A stretch of 64,000 nucleotides of DNA from Corynespora cassiicola (lineage: Eukaryota > Ascomycota > Dothideomycetes > Pleosporales > Corynesporascaceae): the NCBI GenBank assembly GCA_022059125.1, contig JAEUWY010000004.1, positions 372,001 through 436,000 on the forward strand. The letters are read 5' to 3'. The notes beneath the pieces were generated by a model. It did no database searches. It was not told the origin of the DNA and saw nothing but the letters and a program-made list of their open reading frames with translations. Both the position numbers and the translations under genes were made by a program. Numbering within the stretch: the first letter of the stretch is position 1; every line of letters begins with the position of its first letter. Shown piece after piece: positions 1-11,627 of the stretch.

Positions 1-348
1 TTCAACATCAAGACAAACTACTACAGCTTCTTCCATTTTTTTGGTTCTGAACCCAACTCCATGGAGTAGACATTCTAGCTTGTACCAAGAGACAAGTACA
101 TCACTCTGGGCGAGCCCAATAGATTTGTTCCTGAGCCATTCGCGCACATGATCCGCGACAAACTTCAGGTCCTGGGTGTCCTTTTGTTTCTCAATTTCAA
201 GGATCTCATCCTCGATATAGGTTGGAAAGCCTGACAATGGGGAAGATATTGATATTATTCGATCGTGGGCGTTTGTTTTCTGAAAAAGGTTAACTGTGAT
301 CAAATTTCTTGACGACGACGGATATACCTGATGCAAGGTATCGATCAT
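1..348 (-). CDS. Unknown protein, N-terminal part, runs off the left edge
   Basis: An open frame of 116 codons on the minus strand starts at an ATG (346-348) and is still open at base 1, so only the N-terminal part is present. Amino acid use looks genuinely coding: a charged helical stretch (DEILEIEKQKDTQDLK) is followed by VREWLRNKSIGL and VSWYKLECLL. No signal peptide or membrane segment is seen. I do not recognise the family. It reads away from the next gene, so bases 349-687 would serve as a divergent upstream region. An upstream exon or a different start is possible. Confidence 0.6.
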   Translation of the reverse strand, partial: MIDTLHQVYPSSSRNLITVNLFQKTNAHDRIISISSPLSGFPTYIEDEILEIEKQKDTQDLKFVADHVREWLRNKSIGLAQSDVLVSWYKLECLLHGVGFRTKKMEEAVVVCLDVE

Positions 349-540
349 TAATTGATATTGTTCTACTTTTAACCCAAAGGAGACTAAAATTGGTGAAATA
401 ACAGGCTTAGTTACATACGATAAGATATCGAGCCGAAAGCTCTTTCACACAACGCAAAGACGCATGGGCCAACCTATATCAATTGTGTGTGGCGTCATTC
501 CCCGGCTTTCCTATAAGCGTCACCGCACTTCAAAAGCTCA

Positions 541-552
541 TTTTTATATAGA
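541..552 (+). promoter_or_regulatory. TATA-like element
   Basis: A tttttatata run lies about 140 bp upstream of the ATG at 688 and is followed by a pyrimidine-rich leader (about 560-687). This fits the core promoter of the next gene. Inference only. The rest of 349-687 shows no gene. Confidence 0.4.
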
Positions 553-687
553 AGGCTGTGCCCCGCGCTTCTTTTCTCGGGATTCCTCCAGAAATTGCAC
601 ACAACCTCTTCGAACTCATCACGACGTTCGAGAGCACACGGCTACACTGATACATATCCATTCTCTCGCCCTAGCTCTCCCCCTACC

Positions 688-3107
688 ATGTTCTTGGGGA
701 GGGTACAGGGGCTTCAAAAAACCCCGTGGAGGGGCCCTTTACGGGGGGTGTCCACTGTAAGCCAATGTCGATCATTACCATGATTGCGCTGACTCCCAGG
801 AGTCCCAGAATCTATTCCCCGGTTACGGAAGGAGGTACAATTCAAGGGTAGAGCCTTACAGTAAGAGACTCAACCGACAAGTCTTCCGCGAGGAACGACA
901 GAAGTTCGAGATTCAGCACGAAAATTACCTTCGTGAAGTGGAAACAAAGAGAGCTCATGACCAAGCTCGTAAAGATCTTGAATGGGCGGCTCGTGCTGAT
1001 AGAATGGCAAGGGACCCCGGATCTCTTCTTAATTGGAGGCCATTGGTTTTACCTCCGGGGGCATCGCCAGAAATTATCGCATACCATGAGAATGGTAGAA
1101 AGTGGGCACGAATCCAGGCATATCGCAACATCATCAACCCCAGGTTGATTGAGCTACAGAATTCTCATCAGGATGCCGAACGCTTTTTAATAATTGGTAA
1201 TAACCTTCTGGATTGCTTCATGATCATTGGTCCGGACCTAAAGATTATATCTGATAATTTAATGGACCGCTCGACCCTTCGAGGAATCGCAGGAATGTCC
1301 TGGGATTTTGCTGGACTAGGATGGTTGTATTGCTTTCTGTACAACCAGCCGGGCCATGAAGTTCCACCATCGATGGCTAATCTCTTTCATGCATTGGTCG
1401 AGATTCTTCTCCTCGTCGGTTTTACTCGAGAGGAGCTTGAGCGCGAGGCTCAGTATTTTCACTTTCCCACATATCTACCTCCACAAAGGAATTACACTCC
1501 CTCGGCGCCTCAAGTTTCTGTTCCTGTTCATCTTACAGCAGCAACTCATTATCAACATAATTATTCCAGTCACGTCTTGACAGACGACTTGAGCCGGCCA
1601 GCCGTTATATCAGCCACCATGGTTCCTACTCCAGAGCCTTTGCCAACATTTTCTCTCCAACAGCCAATTCGAAATGAGCCAGCAGTAGAGATTGGTCATG
1701 ATCTTGCTGAACCTTCCGTTCTCAATACAAGCAGAGAGTCTGAGGGACAGACTCCGAGCCAAGATGAAGCCAATTCAGCTGCTTATTTGAGCCACGATAA
1801 CTTGGACCAGCCTGAGCCTAAAATGGTCCCTCAATCTTCTACTATCGCCCCATTCAACGTTGAAGCGTCTAACGCAAACTCTGTCACCACTGGATTCCAG
1901 TACCCCCATGGAAGTTCTTTGGCTGAAAAGATCCCTTTTCCTTCCCCAGATGTTTCGCCCTCGATATCGGCCAAGATTATCGACAGGACTCCCAAGTTAG
2001 GGCCTTTAGAAGATAAGAAGCTTGAAGCTACCGATTCCGCTATCTTTAAGAAGCCTGCACCAGCATTTCTTCCTGCTTCGACCAACAGCCAGCATAATAC
2101 GAACTCATTGAACAATGCTTCTAGGACCTTCAAGCTGGCTACCAGTAGACCGATAATCTCGTCGATGCATACAGCTACCACAAACCCTTCTACAAAGGCC
2201 TTTCTCAACCAGATTCCAGCGGGTTTCGGTTCAGTAGAAGGAAAATCACCTGTAAAGAGCACCTTTGAGCAGTCCGCGCCGAGCATGGCAAGATCAATTC
2301 TCCCAAATAACTCAGCCCCATTGCCAACCCCGGCTGTACAGAAGTCGGCTCAACCGTCCGTTCCTGCTGCCTCCGTCTCCCAGGCATCTCATCCCTCGCT
2401 GGCAATTGCAACCCCCAGCAAATTGACGCACAAAGAAACCCCACCCAGTGTAAGCAGGGCGCCCGCACCAACCATCAGGAGATACACGGGAGCAGGCATT
2501 TTCGGACTTGCCGACGAAGACGACGTGCGAAGCACTGGTACGTTCCTCAACCTCCCAATGTCCACGCCTCTTCTAACCACCCACAGCCAAGCCCGGCTCC
2601 TCTACAATTTCTGTCGGCGACATGACTGCCTCGCTCATCGACCCCTCAGCGCCCAGTAAGTCCGCCCCCTCCCCCACCTTCCCACCCATCCTCATAATGC
2701 CACCCCCAGAATCAAACTCCGGCAGCATAGGCCCCACCATTGAGGAGCTCAGAACGAGCCCCACCCCAGCCAGGGACATCATCGCGTTCGTCATGAGCCC
2801 CAAGATGCAGACCCGCTGCCGCAAGGACATCACCAAGATAAAGCGCAAACTCGAGCGGGACGAGGAGCCCGTGGAGGTCGACATGGCGTGGCTGCTCGAA
2901 GCGTTGCAGACCATTTTGCGCGGCAAGGAGCTCAAGGTCGATGGCGAGCTGGTTTTGGACTCGATTGCCGGGTTCTATTGGGAGTTGGTTATCTTGAAGG
3001 ATGAGGCGATTGAGACTTATGACAAGTTGGCGACTGCCTGTGAGGAGTTTGGGACTATGGTCAGCCTTTTGCGTGCAGTTAGGGAGATGTTCCGGGATCA
3101 AGAATGA
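688..3107 (+). CDS. Unknown Ser/Thr/Pro-rich protein with conserved-looking ends
   Basis: Proposed exons are 688-702, 800-2537 and 2587-3107, giving 757 residues. The first intron (703-799, GTACAG...CCCAG, or to 808) is needed because the frame is open from 761 but has no ATG before 1003. The second intron is 2538-2586. A third, 2656-2709, is a multiple of three with good GTAAGT/CAG ends and may be optional. The N-terminal third is charged and helical and includes a WDFAGLGWLYCFLYNQPGHE segment. The middle (about residues 210-590) is low-complexity Ser/Thr/Pro/Ala. The C-terminal 110 residues are helical (KDITKIKRKLERDEEP, MAWLLEALQTILRG). No known domain is recognised. The gene is real by codon use and splice structure; its function is unknown. 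Confidence 0.7.
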
Positions 3108-3132
3108 ATTGGATAAGTGGGTAATTGGGGAA

Positions 3133-3227
3133 TTGGGATTCATGGATGAATTGGATTATGTGTAAACTGGACAAGGAGGATTGGGCTTCATGGGTAAACT
3201 GGACTACGGTAAACTAGACAAGGGCGA
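3133..3227. repeat. Imperfect 48-bp tandem duplication downstream of a gene
   Basis: Bases 3133-3180 and 3181-3227 align end to end: both start TTGGG-TTCATGG and continue through TAAACT-GACAAGG. They lie in the 398-bp convergent spacer between the unknown gene (+) and the lactonase gene (-). No gene is seen in this spacer, which probably holds the 3' ends of both transcripts. Confidence 0.6.
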
Positions 3228-3505
3228 TTGATGAGATATAATGGATACGTGAAGCAATGGATTTATGAAACATGACCTATCGAGTAGAATATTACGGTAT
3301 CGTGAGACAGTAGATTGGTAGAGCTCAACGGGATTGAACAGCACATAATGGGTATATGAACTGGAACGTATCAGACGATTGAATGACTGTATGAGTACCA
3401 TCTGCATGAACCGTACATAGGGATCTGCACAAATATAGTTGATTTCGATTAAGAAAATAGCCAATGATTCAAAAGGCGTAGGTATTCACATGAAGCGAAA
3501 AATAT

Positions 3506-4759
3506 TTACTCGTCCCACTGCGTGTACACAACAGGACCGTTGATAATAACCTCTCCGAGCTTGCCACCCTCCTCCTCGGGAACAATCTTTCCAGACTGAA
3601 CATCACGCTTCCAGATGATGACAGAGTTGTTACCCTGGTGGCCGACCGCCAACATATCACCCGCCTTGTTGATGGAGAACTGCCTAGGCGACCAGCCGCC
3701 CGAGTTTGCGACCTGGACAAGCTCCAAAGTGCCATCATCGTTGATGGAGAAAGTGGAGAGAGAGTCGCTGGGTCCGGATCCTACGATGGGCGAGTTGCGG
3801 AAAGACTTCTCCCTGTGGGACACAACGACGAAGCGGCCATCAGGCGAGACAGCAAGCTCGCTGGTGGGTGCAGTGGTGGCGGGGTACTCGACATCGAGGC
3901 CGTTGATTTCGAAGTTCTTAGTAAATGCAAGGCCAGTCTCGGTGTACTCGACGCGGTATGAGTAGACTTTCTGGCTAAGCTCGCCGTTGAAGAAGAGGAA
4001 CAACTCGCCGCTGGGGGACTCCCAGAAGGCGGCGTGGCGGGGGCCGGCTCCAGGGTCGGAAACGAGGGGACTCAGCTCCTCGAGGGGAGAGATGGTCTCG
4101 TCGTTGTAACTGTAGACGCGGACCATGTCACCACCGAGATCGGGGATGAGGATGAACTTTCCGGTCGGGTCAAGGATCACGTGATGCGCATAGCTGGCGT
4201 CCTGGCGAGCGGCGACGGGGCCGGTCTGGTTGATGGTAGGGAAAATAGTCTCAAGAGGGCCAGTCAAGGCGCCATTCTCTCCAAGAATCCAAGATGCTAC
4301 AGAGCTCCTGTTGCTGTACGGGTGTTAGTTGCAGGATGGTTTATGAGGCTGGTGTTCAACGCACTATGAGCTTGATACGTAGCCACGCACGTCGGCTGCG
4401 GTATCAAAGATCTCCGCGAACACACCAGACGGGGGCGCGGTGGTGCGAGCGATGCGGCTGAGCGATCCATTGCGGCCAATGGAAAAGGAGTTGAGCGATC
4501 CCTCGGTGGCGCCAGACCGGCCACGGTCCAAGCAGTACAGGATCCTGTTGGGGAAGTCGAGGTTCAAGTGCGAAGGGTTTCCAGCGCATTCAATGGTATT
4601 AGCGACAGCCGTGAGCCCAGGGGCCTTTCTTGGGCTGCCACGGGAGAAGTTAAGCGTGGTCAAATTGCCGTCGGACTGCGCGGCATAGAGTTTAATGGCA
4701 CTGCTGGACGACACCAGCAGAGCGGACGAGAGCACAGCACCCAAATCGAAACCGCGCAT
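3506..4759 (-). CDS. Secreted lactonase-type seven-bladed beta-propeller protein
   Basis: Exons 4759-4365 and 4313-3506 are separated by a 51-bp intron (donor GTGCGT, acceptor TACAG), giving 400 residues. The N-terminus (MRGFDLGAVLSSALLVSSSSA) is a signal peptide. The body shows the repeated propeller strands of the 6-phosphogluconolactonase / carboxymuconate cyclase (Lactonase, PF10282) family: HHVILDPTGKFILIPDLG, GPRHAAFW, ELAVSPDGRFVVVSHR and PRQFSINKAGDMLAVG. Members hydrolyse or close lactone rings; the fungal secreted branch is poorly characterised. Secretion argues against a housekeeping pentose-phosphate role. Length is typical. It lies convergent with the unknown gene at 688-3107. 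Confidence 0.88.
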
Positions 4760-5988
4760 TTTGAGAATAGAGAAGTTTTCAAGGATAGTAGGAGTTAAAC
4801 GAATGAAGACGAAAACGTGCTGTTAAAAGACGACAGCCCAAGGCATTATATCCCCCTCGAATAATTATCCGGCCCTTTTCCGCGAGAAGCCTGCACCGCA
4901 GCAGCAGGCATCATGCCTCTTTCAGCACACTCCGCCATGTAAACACCCAAGGGGCCGGCTCCCAGCGGAAATCTCTTGCTTGGCGTTTGATTTGCCAAGA
5001 GACACGAAACCGCGATGGGGAAGGAGAGTGCTTACTAACACCTGGTTTCTCCATGCATTCACTGGCGTCCCTTTCATAAAACGAACACCCCCGCTTCATG
5101 GTTGGAGGGGCTCGAATGTCTTGTCACTCCCTAATGATCAAATCGCTGGGCGCGTTGACTTGTACGCCGGATGCCCGCCGAATAGTTCCGCCGAACCGTT
5201 CCTGCGGTCCTACTTTTAAGAGATCTAATCTAACTGCGAGATTGAAGGATCCATTCTAGTTTCCTTCCACGAGGCCATTCCCCAGGTTCATACAGCGCTT
5301 GCTCCGATATCCGGCTATTTTTATGCGTTTTCTGTTTGCACGTAGGGAGATCGATCGTATGCACACATCTCCGGGTTCGCTGTAAGCTCCCCCGCTTCGC
5401 ACAGCGATCTCCCGGGGAAATTTGCGAACGGGTACCCACCTGTGACGACGCCTCATTTTCCGGTGTATATACCTATGCGGCTCTACTTCTCCAAAATTGC
5501 GCGCCGGCAAACAACAGGATTTCCCTCCCAAAGCAATATGATTTCACGATCAATGCCTAAGTACGACAAGCCGGCAATTGCGGACACGAGATGGCAAACC
5601 GTATGGTCGTCAAAAGCTACCTTCTATACCTCCTGAGGCAAAGTCATGCGCAGAGCGCTGCCGATTCCGTAGACTATGGGTAGCACGGAACAGGATCGCG
5701 AGACGAAAGCTCTTGTCGGTGTATGATGACGTAACAATCAACCACCGCAAAGAAGAATTAAGCGGGGCCGGTTCTTTGCACCTGTGGCGCAGTTGAATCC
5801 TCCGCAGGCACTTATCTGACATGCGCTTTTACTGCAAATCACATAGCCCCAGGCGCCCAACTTAAATCTGACCACGACCCCGCGGATAAAAGCTTGAGCA
5901 ACAGGACAAACGATTTTGAATATTCGCAACTGATCCTTCTCCCTTGATCTCCACAGCTTGCGCACATCGCCACACCAAAAGCAGCATC
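4760..5988. other. Intergenic region, divergent promoters
   Basis: No gene is supported. On the minus strand a GATATAATG element (about 4842-4852) lies some 90 bp upstream of the lactonase start. On the plus strand GGATAAAAGC (about 5883-5892) lies about 100 bp upstream of the ATG at 5989. Several ORFs of 60-90 codons exist, but they overlap in many frames and look random. Confidence 0.6.
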
Positions 5989-6426
5989 ATGTCATCAGAT
6001 CTCAAAAAAAGGGACGAGAAAAAGAACCAAGGCGGTGCTCCTACGCGAGCTCCACTTTCAACAGCCAGATCAGAACCGACATTGTCACCACCGTCTTCGG
6101 AATCTTTGCCAGCCTACCACGACTCAGAGCCTTCAAGCCAACCGCCTGGGTACAACAGAGATTCTCCTGCCAACAGAGCCGCTGCCCGAGAGCGTCAAAG
6201 AGCCTACAACCAGCCAGCATCGGCAGCCAGCATCGCCGCGATTTTAGGGCCGCCGCTCTCGACACCTCCTGATGAGGGTAAAGGGAAGAAGAGAGGGATA
6301 AAGGGACGTTTGCGCGAATGGAAAGAGTCGATAGTCTTTGATCACCGCATGGGCAGGGAGGTCGTGAAACCGCTGGATAGGGGAGAAAGCACGGCAGAAT
6401 GGCGGGTTTGGGGGACTAAGATCTAG
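5989..6426 (+). CDS. Small basic fungal protein with PPxY-like motif
   Basis: A single exon of 145 residues starting at ATG 5989. The N-terminal half is disordered and Ser/Pro-rich, with LPAYHDSE and QPPGYNRDSP (a PPGY motif of the kind bound by WW domains, as in Nedd4/Rsp5 partners). The C-terminal part is basic and compact (KGKKRGIKGRLREWKESIVF, REVVKPLDRG, AEWRVWGTKI) and looks like the conserved part. No membrane segment is seen. Function is unknown. Binding to a WW-domain ubiquitin ligase is a guess from the motif alone. Confidence 0.65.
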   Translation: MSSDLKKRDEKKNQGGAPTRAPLSTARSEPTLSPPSSESLPAYHDSEPSSQPPGYNRDSPANRAAARERQRAYNQPASAASIAAILGPPLSTPPDEGKGKKRGIKGRLREWKESIVFDHRMGREVVKPLDRGESTAEWRVWGTKI

Positions 6427-6638
6427 GCAGAGGCCAATAGACGAGAACGGGGCAGAGAGCCACTTCAAGATACCAATCATTAGGGTGTTCAAGGCGCAGG
6501 CCAAGATTCGTCTAATAGCGAATTGGAAATCAAAAGCTTCTTTAACATGGTACGCGGAATACCCCAACATCAACATGAATCAGTAAATTCCGTCTATAAT
6601 CTTGCACCCAAGCCATACAATTCTGAAGCCGAATCAAT

Positions 6639-8603
6639 CTATCCGACTCTCCTCACCATCCCATCCTCCCCCCTGACCTCTCCCTCCATAAGCACCTCAT
6701 GCCCATCCCCCTCCCAAACCCCCTGACTAACCACCCACCCACCCACCGCCACACACCCAAGGATCCACCACGCCATCCCCACAATACCCACATCCAAGCC
6801 ACGCCCAAAAATCCACCCAAAGAGTATAGGCCCAAACGTGCGCGTGAGGCTAGAAACCGACTGGCCTAGTCCATGCACCGTCCCCAAGATAGACGGATGG
6901 GGACAGCAATTATTGACGAGGATGGTGGCGCACGGCAAGGCAAACGTGCGGGCCAAGACCTGGATGAAGAGGACAATGGTGATTGCGGCCCAGACGAGGA
7001 AGCCGGCGGCGCCGGCGGGAGGGGCGGTGGTGCTGGGGACGATGCTGAGGTAGGGAACGAGCGTGTAGGCGATGGGGAAGAGGAGGAGGAAGATGCGGTA
7101 GCTGAGGGTGGTGCCGAGGCGGTGGGAAAGCTTGGGGTAGATGAAGAGTTGGAGTGTGATGCCGATTGCGCCGAGAATGGCGAGGGCGAGGCCAATGCGT
7201 GGTGGTGGGAGGGCGAGGCCGCCGGTAAAATGGAAGGGGCCGTGGGGATGGTAGTTTGGGGGGTGTGGGTTGGCGGGATCGAAGCGGGGTGTCGAGAGGT
7301 GGATGAACCAGAGGGAGTTGAAGGTGCCGACGTGCATTGCTAATAGACCGTGAGAAAGCATCGTCATGATGAGGTTCCGTGTCCAGATCCGTCGGAAAGG
7401 CAGCTTCTGTCTAAAGGTGAGCTTATCCCACGGTGCGTTATTTTCGTGCTCGGTGGAGGTGGGTGTGTTTTGGAGCTCCATGTCGGCTGCAGCGGCCCAT
7501 TCATCGTCCGGAATGACTGTATAACCCTCCTCGGGCGCAACCTTTTGCCTGAATATGTGCATGCGTATCCAACGACCAACTTTTAGGCCATAGTCGGCTT
7601 TGTGTTTACAAAGCTCGCTTGTCTCTTCAAGGAAGAGAACTACGCATAGGTAGGAGAAGAAGAGAAAGGTCGCACTCATAAGATTTGGTGTAGCGTATGG
7701 ATACTTCTTCATCCATTGTACTCCATCTTCACCTCCAATCAAAGAGCCCGGTCCAAATACTGACGGATAGCTTCCCACAGGATCCGCCAATAAACCTCCT
7801 AATATTGGGCCAATGATGACTCCAATGTTAAAAGTCATGGGAAGGATAATGAAAGCTCGCGACTGATATTTCTTCTCCTTGATGATCTCCGAGATCATTG
7901 TTCGCATGACGCCTATATTGCCGTTCAACACACCACCCAGGCATCGAAAGGTAACTGCCATTGGAAAGCTATGCGAGAACCCAAATCCGAGCATGGAAAG
8001 CATGGTCCCAAGCAATCCGATCCAGATGACTCGTTTTCGGCCGCCATGTTCTGAGTCTGCAAACCGACCCCAGAGGATGGCTGTGAGAAACTGCGCTGCC
8101 GGGAATGCAGCATGAATGATACCCGCCTGGGACGAAATCGTTGAGTCGGGTAGGTCTGGGTTGAAGGACTTGAGCTGGTAAAAAAGGTATGCTCCAAGCG
8201 AAGTCTGCGTCAAGGGCTCCGACATGCGCGAGAGCATCAAGACAAGCAATTGATCCTTCCGCGGCAGTGATCGCCAAGATACTGGTTTCTCTTTGGCCGC
8301 TTCGGCCTGTTCCGTCTCATCGATGTGCGGTACAGCTGCTCCCGCTTCGATGTTTGTTTCGATGACGAGATCTCGGTGCCGCCGGTTTCGGGCCGAAGGT
8401 GGTTGATCGGAAGATACATCTTGATGATCTAGATCTGAGCTTGCGATACTCCCTCCTACAGCGCTATCTCTTCCGTTCGACGATTCCACGCTCTTGCATT
8501 GTGAGTTTCTCTGGCTACGGCCAACCAGAGCCCTGCTATCGGCAATCTCCGACGATGTTGAGGAGCGTGGCGAAGACTCTCCAGGTCCCAAGTTTGTGCT
8601 CAT
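6639..8603 (-). CDS. Major facilitator superfamily transporter
   Basis: A single exon of 654 residues starting at ATG 8603. A long disordered Ser-rich N-terminus (about 100 residues) precedes about 12 membrane segments. MFS signature A is visible as GRFADSEHGGRKRVIW after TM2, followed by RCLGGVLNGNIGVMRTMISE and the motif-C-like region IGVIIGPILGGLLADP. The pattern fits the fungal TetA/ZIFL-like group of MFS proteins (PF07690). A long cytoplasmic loop splits the two six-helix halves. Substrate is unknown; relatives export drugs, metabolites or zinc chelates. It ends 212 bp from the small PPxY gene, with which it is convergent. Confidence 0.9.
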   Translation of the reverse strand: MSTNLGPGESSPRSSTSSEIADSRALVGRSQRNSQCKSVESSNGRDSAVGGSIASSDLDHQDVSSDQPPSARNRRHRDLVIETNIEAGAAVPHIDETEQAEAAKEKPVSWRSLPRKDQLLVLMLSRMSEPLTQTSLGAYLFYQLKSFNPDLPDSTISSQAGIIHAAFPAAQFLTAILWGRFADSEHGGRKRVIWIGLLGTMLSMLGFGFSHSFPMAVTFRCLGGVLNGNIGVMRTMISEIIKEKKYQSRAFIILPMTFNIGVIIGPILGGLLADPVGSYPSVFGPGSLIGGEDGVQWMKKYPYATPNLMSATFLFFSYLCVVLFLEETSELCKHKADYGLKVGRWIRMHIFRQKVAPEEGYTVIPDDEWAAAADMELQNTPTSTEHENNAPWDKLTFRQKLPFRRIWTRNLIMTMLSHGLLAMHVGTFNSLWFIHLSTPRFDPANPHPPNYHPHGPFHFTGGLALPPPRIGLALAILGAIGITLQLFIYPKLSHRLGTTLSYRIFLLLFPIAYTLVPYLSIVPSTTAPPAGAAGFLVWAAITIVLFIQVLARTFALPCATILVNNCCPHPSILGTVHGLGQSVSSLTRTFGPILFGWIFGRGLDVGIVGMAWWILGCVAVGGWVVSQGVWEGDGHEVLMEGEVRGEDGMVRRVG

Positions 8604-9762
8604 CAGGTACTATGCGACGATCCTCCACAAGCCTTTTCGCTATAAAAGACCCACTCGACAGGAATAAGAAAGGTAGACGCAGGAAGAGAAAGCTTGGGGT
8701 TGACGGCACACGAGTCGAGAGAAAACCGCAGTCGCTAAAACGTCGGTTTGCAGCTTAGGGCCATGGTAAACGCCGGCAGGGTTAGCATAGCCACCCGGAT
8801 CGAACTTTTCATTGGTGTTGAGGATGTGTCGGCCGGGATCTGGTTCGCCGCCTTGCAGCCTCGGGGATAACAAAAGCCGTCCCACGCGGGAAAAGTCCGC
8901 GATTGACGGACAAATCGCCGCTTCCGACCCTCATAAAGATTACATTGGAAACTCCAGTACCTTTATTTCAAGGCTTCAAAACGTGATATTATTCCACTTT
9001 TGTGTTGGGATAGGTCAAAAGGTCATTGAGATGAGTCAGAAGTACCGCCCAACAAGCATGCGCCGCCTATACCATCCTTGATACGGTTAGTTTCCACGTG
9101 ACCAAGCACCCCCTACAACAACCACCCACTGATGTTTGGCGTATCTAGTACGCTTATTGATTTACATACACTGAACTTTCATATCTTCTTCTTGATCATT
9201 ATTTCCTACTTATATTCCAGTTTCATGACCACCAAATTAATCATGAATGAGTTGAAAATTGCCTATCATCAGATATCGAGCACTTTGTGTTGTCAAGATG
9301 ATATATTGACATGAAATACAATGGCTTAATTTCATAATAGAGAAAAAATTCAGGGGATCATGCTGAAATTTCAGGTCACATGGCAGTTCCTGGCTGCTGG
9401 GGAAGCGGAAGAAGTACATTCAGGGTCTCAAGGTTCTAATACAAGTACACCGCCTATAGTCTGATTTTGCTATACTCCCTATGAAAGATATTACACCCTA
9501 AATATATTCTACATATGAACAAATTGTGCGAAGCGAATGGTAACCTCAGCCCCTATAGGCATCGAAAGCCCAACACGGCTCTATGAACTATGTCGAAAAT
9601 CCAAAGGAGAATGGTTCGGGTATGGGAAAGATGTGACGTTGGTGAGGTTCTGGAGCGTACCAACTGGGCCATGCGCTGCGATAAGCCTGTTCACAATATT
9701 AGATGTTGCTCCAACACAGGGTTTTCCACGATCAAGGGCTTTGAGATAGGGAGGAATGTTGC
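8604..9762. other. Intergenic region
   Basis: 1.16 kb between the MFS start and the stop of the hydrolase gene. It is moderately AT-rich from about 9,000. Only short overlapping ORFs are present, and nothing is recognisable as a gene or RNA. Confidence 0.55.
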
Positions 9763-11627
9763 TTACATTGCATTAGCCGCAACTCCGTCAGCAGCCAGGC
9801 TGCTAAGGAGCGTTTCAGTTGTTCCTTGATCAAAGGTTTCAACAAAGTTGAGATTACAGTGATCAGCGTCGAAGATAGCAGTTGAGCTGTTTGTGGTAGG
9901 AAACGCCGGACGAATATAAGCGTATCCGATGTCTTCAGCATGAATGGTGTCCCCCATATGTACAAGAGCCAGCTGGGTTCGGTTATCGCTGACGGTATAA
10001 GGCGTATCAACACTGAGGATGTTAATATCAGGGTATACAGTGGCATGTCAGTGGGTTATCTTTGTACTTACGTGTACGTAATGGTCTGAGCATCTGATAG
10101 ATTGAGCGCAGCATAGTAGCTTACAGATGTCTCAGGAAGTATGACCTTTGCGCCAATAGCAACGTAGTCTGCAAGGCCGAAAGCGTGGTCGTGATGATGA
10201 TGGGATGGCTATCCGATGAGGTCAGAACTATAATTTTCAGAATGTGCGAGAATACATACCCAAACATGAGTGACCGGTTTGCCCAAGGTTTGTTCGGCCC
10301 ATTCAATCAAAACTTTGCTCTGATGCGCCGATGCATCTATCACAATTACCGAACCGTCTTCCAATTCGACCACAGCTTGCCGGAAGCCACTTCCAAAATC
10401 AAGCTGCCAGAGACTTGGCAGATCTGCGATAGGTTGAATTGCTTGGATAGTCTCCAAAGTTCCGCTGAAAGGACCAGCCCAGAAAAAGACTGCTGCAGAC
10501 TCGCCGATTTCGGCAAAGTCATATTCGGGGTTCCGGGCGGGAACGCTTGTCTCTGGGATCGTACCGGTCACAGTGAAGAAATCTGCAGCAATTTCGGAAT
10601 CTACCAATATCTCGTCGGCGCGATACTCTGAGAGGACATGCTTGTTGTTGTAAATTTGTTTGAACCGGCTGGGTAGCTGCACGCCCTCTACCGTTCGATA
10701 GTGTGAGACTCGCAAATCAGCAGTTGAGGGCCCGAAGAAGGGGTGATTCTCATAGGTGCGAATTGTATGTGGCAACTGAGTCTGCGGGTCAAGGAAAACC
10801 GCTATGCCGAGATTTTCGTCGTACACTCCTGATAGTTGAACAGCACCAACAGTCTCTTGACGAAAACTGAGGTTGCTGTTTGATTGGATCTGGTGCAACA
10901 TGTCTCAGCAAATGACTTCCATTACATAGTATAGAATAGCTTACTGTTGAGAGCAAGAGCGGGTTCCATTTGTGGGCCTCCGATATCATGTACTCCGCCA
11001 ATAATCCTGGAACAATGTGAATCACGTGCTTTCTTCCAGGGTGCAATCATACCATCAGTATAGCCAATAGGCTCCGCAGTAGGGTCATAGAAATTGAAGC
11101 TTCCTCTGACAATAGATGCAAATCCGCTGTCGCCCGTTTGAACTACCATAGAATAGTCCATGGGTGGAAGGCTCGGCCGGCCAAATGTGAAATGAGCTAT
11201 ATTCTTTGAGATAAGTTCTTCTACTTCCGAAAAACAAAATGACTCACACCCAAGCTGAGCAAATTTATCAATTCGCTGTGTTACTGAAGGCTCAGAGTAA
11301 GAAAAAGTGATATTTTGCAGACCCGTTGTAACCCCTGGAGCATCTAAGCCGTCCAGAGAAATTGCAAACAATATCGATTTTGAACGGAAAATCCTGCTTA
11401 TCGTAAGAGATTGCTTTCACGGTTGATGAATCAACTGACGTTCCGCCGATATAGGCGACACTTTGGAAAGCAGAGATGCTCTCATTGCCGCCAAGGGCTG
11501 TAATTGCTTGATCAAGCAATATTTGCGGATCTGAAGCTGACGAATTTTCTTGACGACAGGATATACTGTGGCCAAGGACGTGGCTAGAAAGGGCCAGAAG
11601 TGTAGCGATTGAGTAATTGGGAAACAT
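9763..11627 (-). CDS. Secreted metallo-beta-lactamase-fold hydrolase
   Basis: Five exons were built from frame and splice sites: 11627-11440, 11393-10945, 10903-10260, 10208-10072 and 10012-9763, giving 555 residues. Introns are 46, 41, 51 and 59 bp. The N-terminus (MFPNYSIATLLALSSHVLGHS) is a signal peptide. The first half has patterns seen in a fungal hydrolase family (GTIFRSKSILFAISL, SVTQRIDKFAQLG). At residues 428-435 the metal-binding HxHxDH motif appears as PSHHHHDH, with a later H-x2-D (HAEDIGYAYIRP) that may supply further ligands. MBL-fold enzymes use two metals to hydrolyse esters, lactones or phosphates; the substrate here is unknown. The next genes, SDR and NmrA-like, suggest a catabolic or secondary-metabolism setting. 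Confidence 0.88.

Noticed and set aside
10904..10944. Whether the 41-bp intron of the MBL gene is instead a frameshift lesion
   Set aside because: It has a canonical GTAAGC donor and a GCTGAG acceptor, and joins ALALN to the next exon in phase with the family pattern, so a short intron is preferred.
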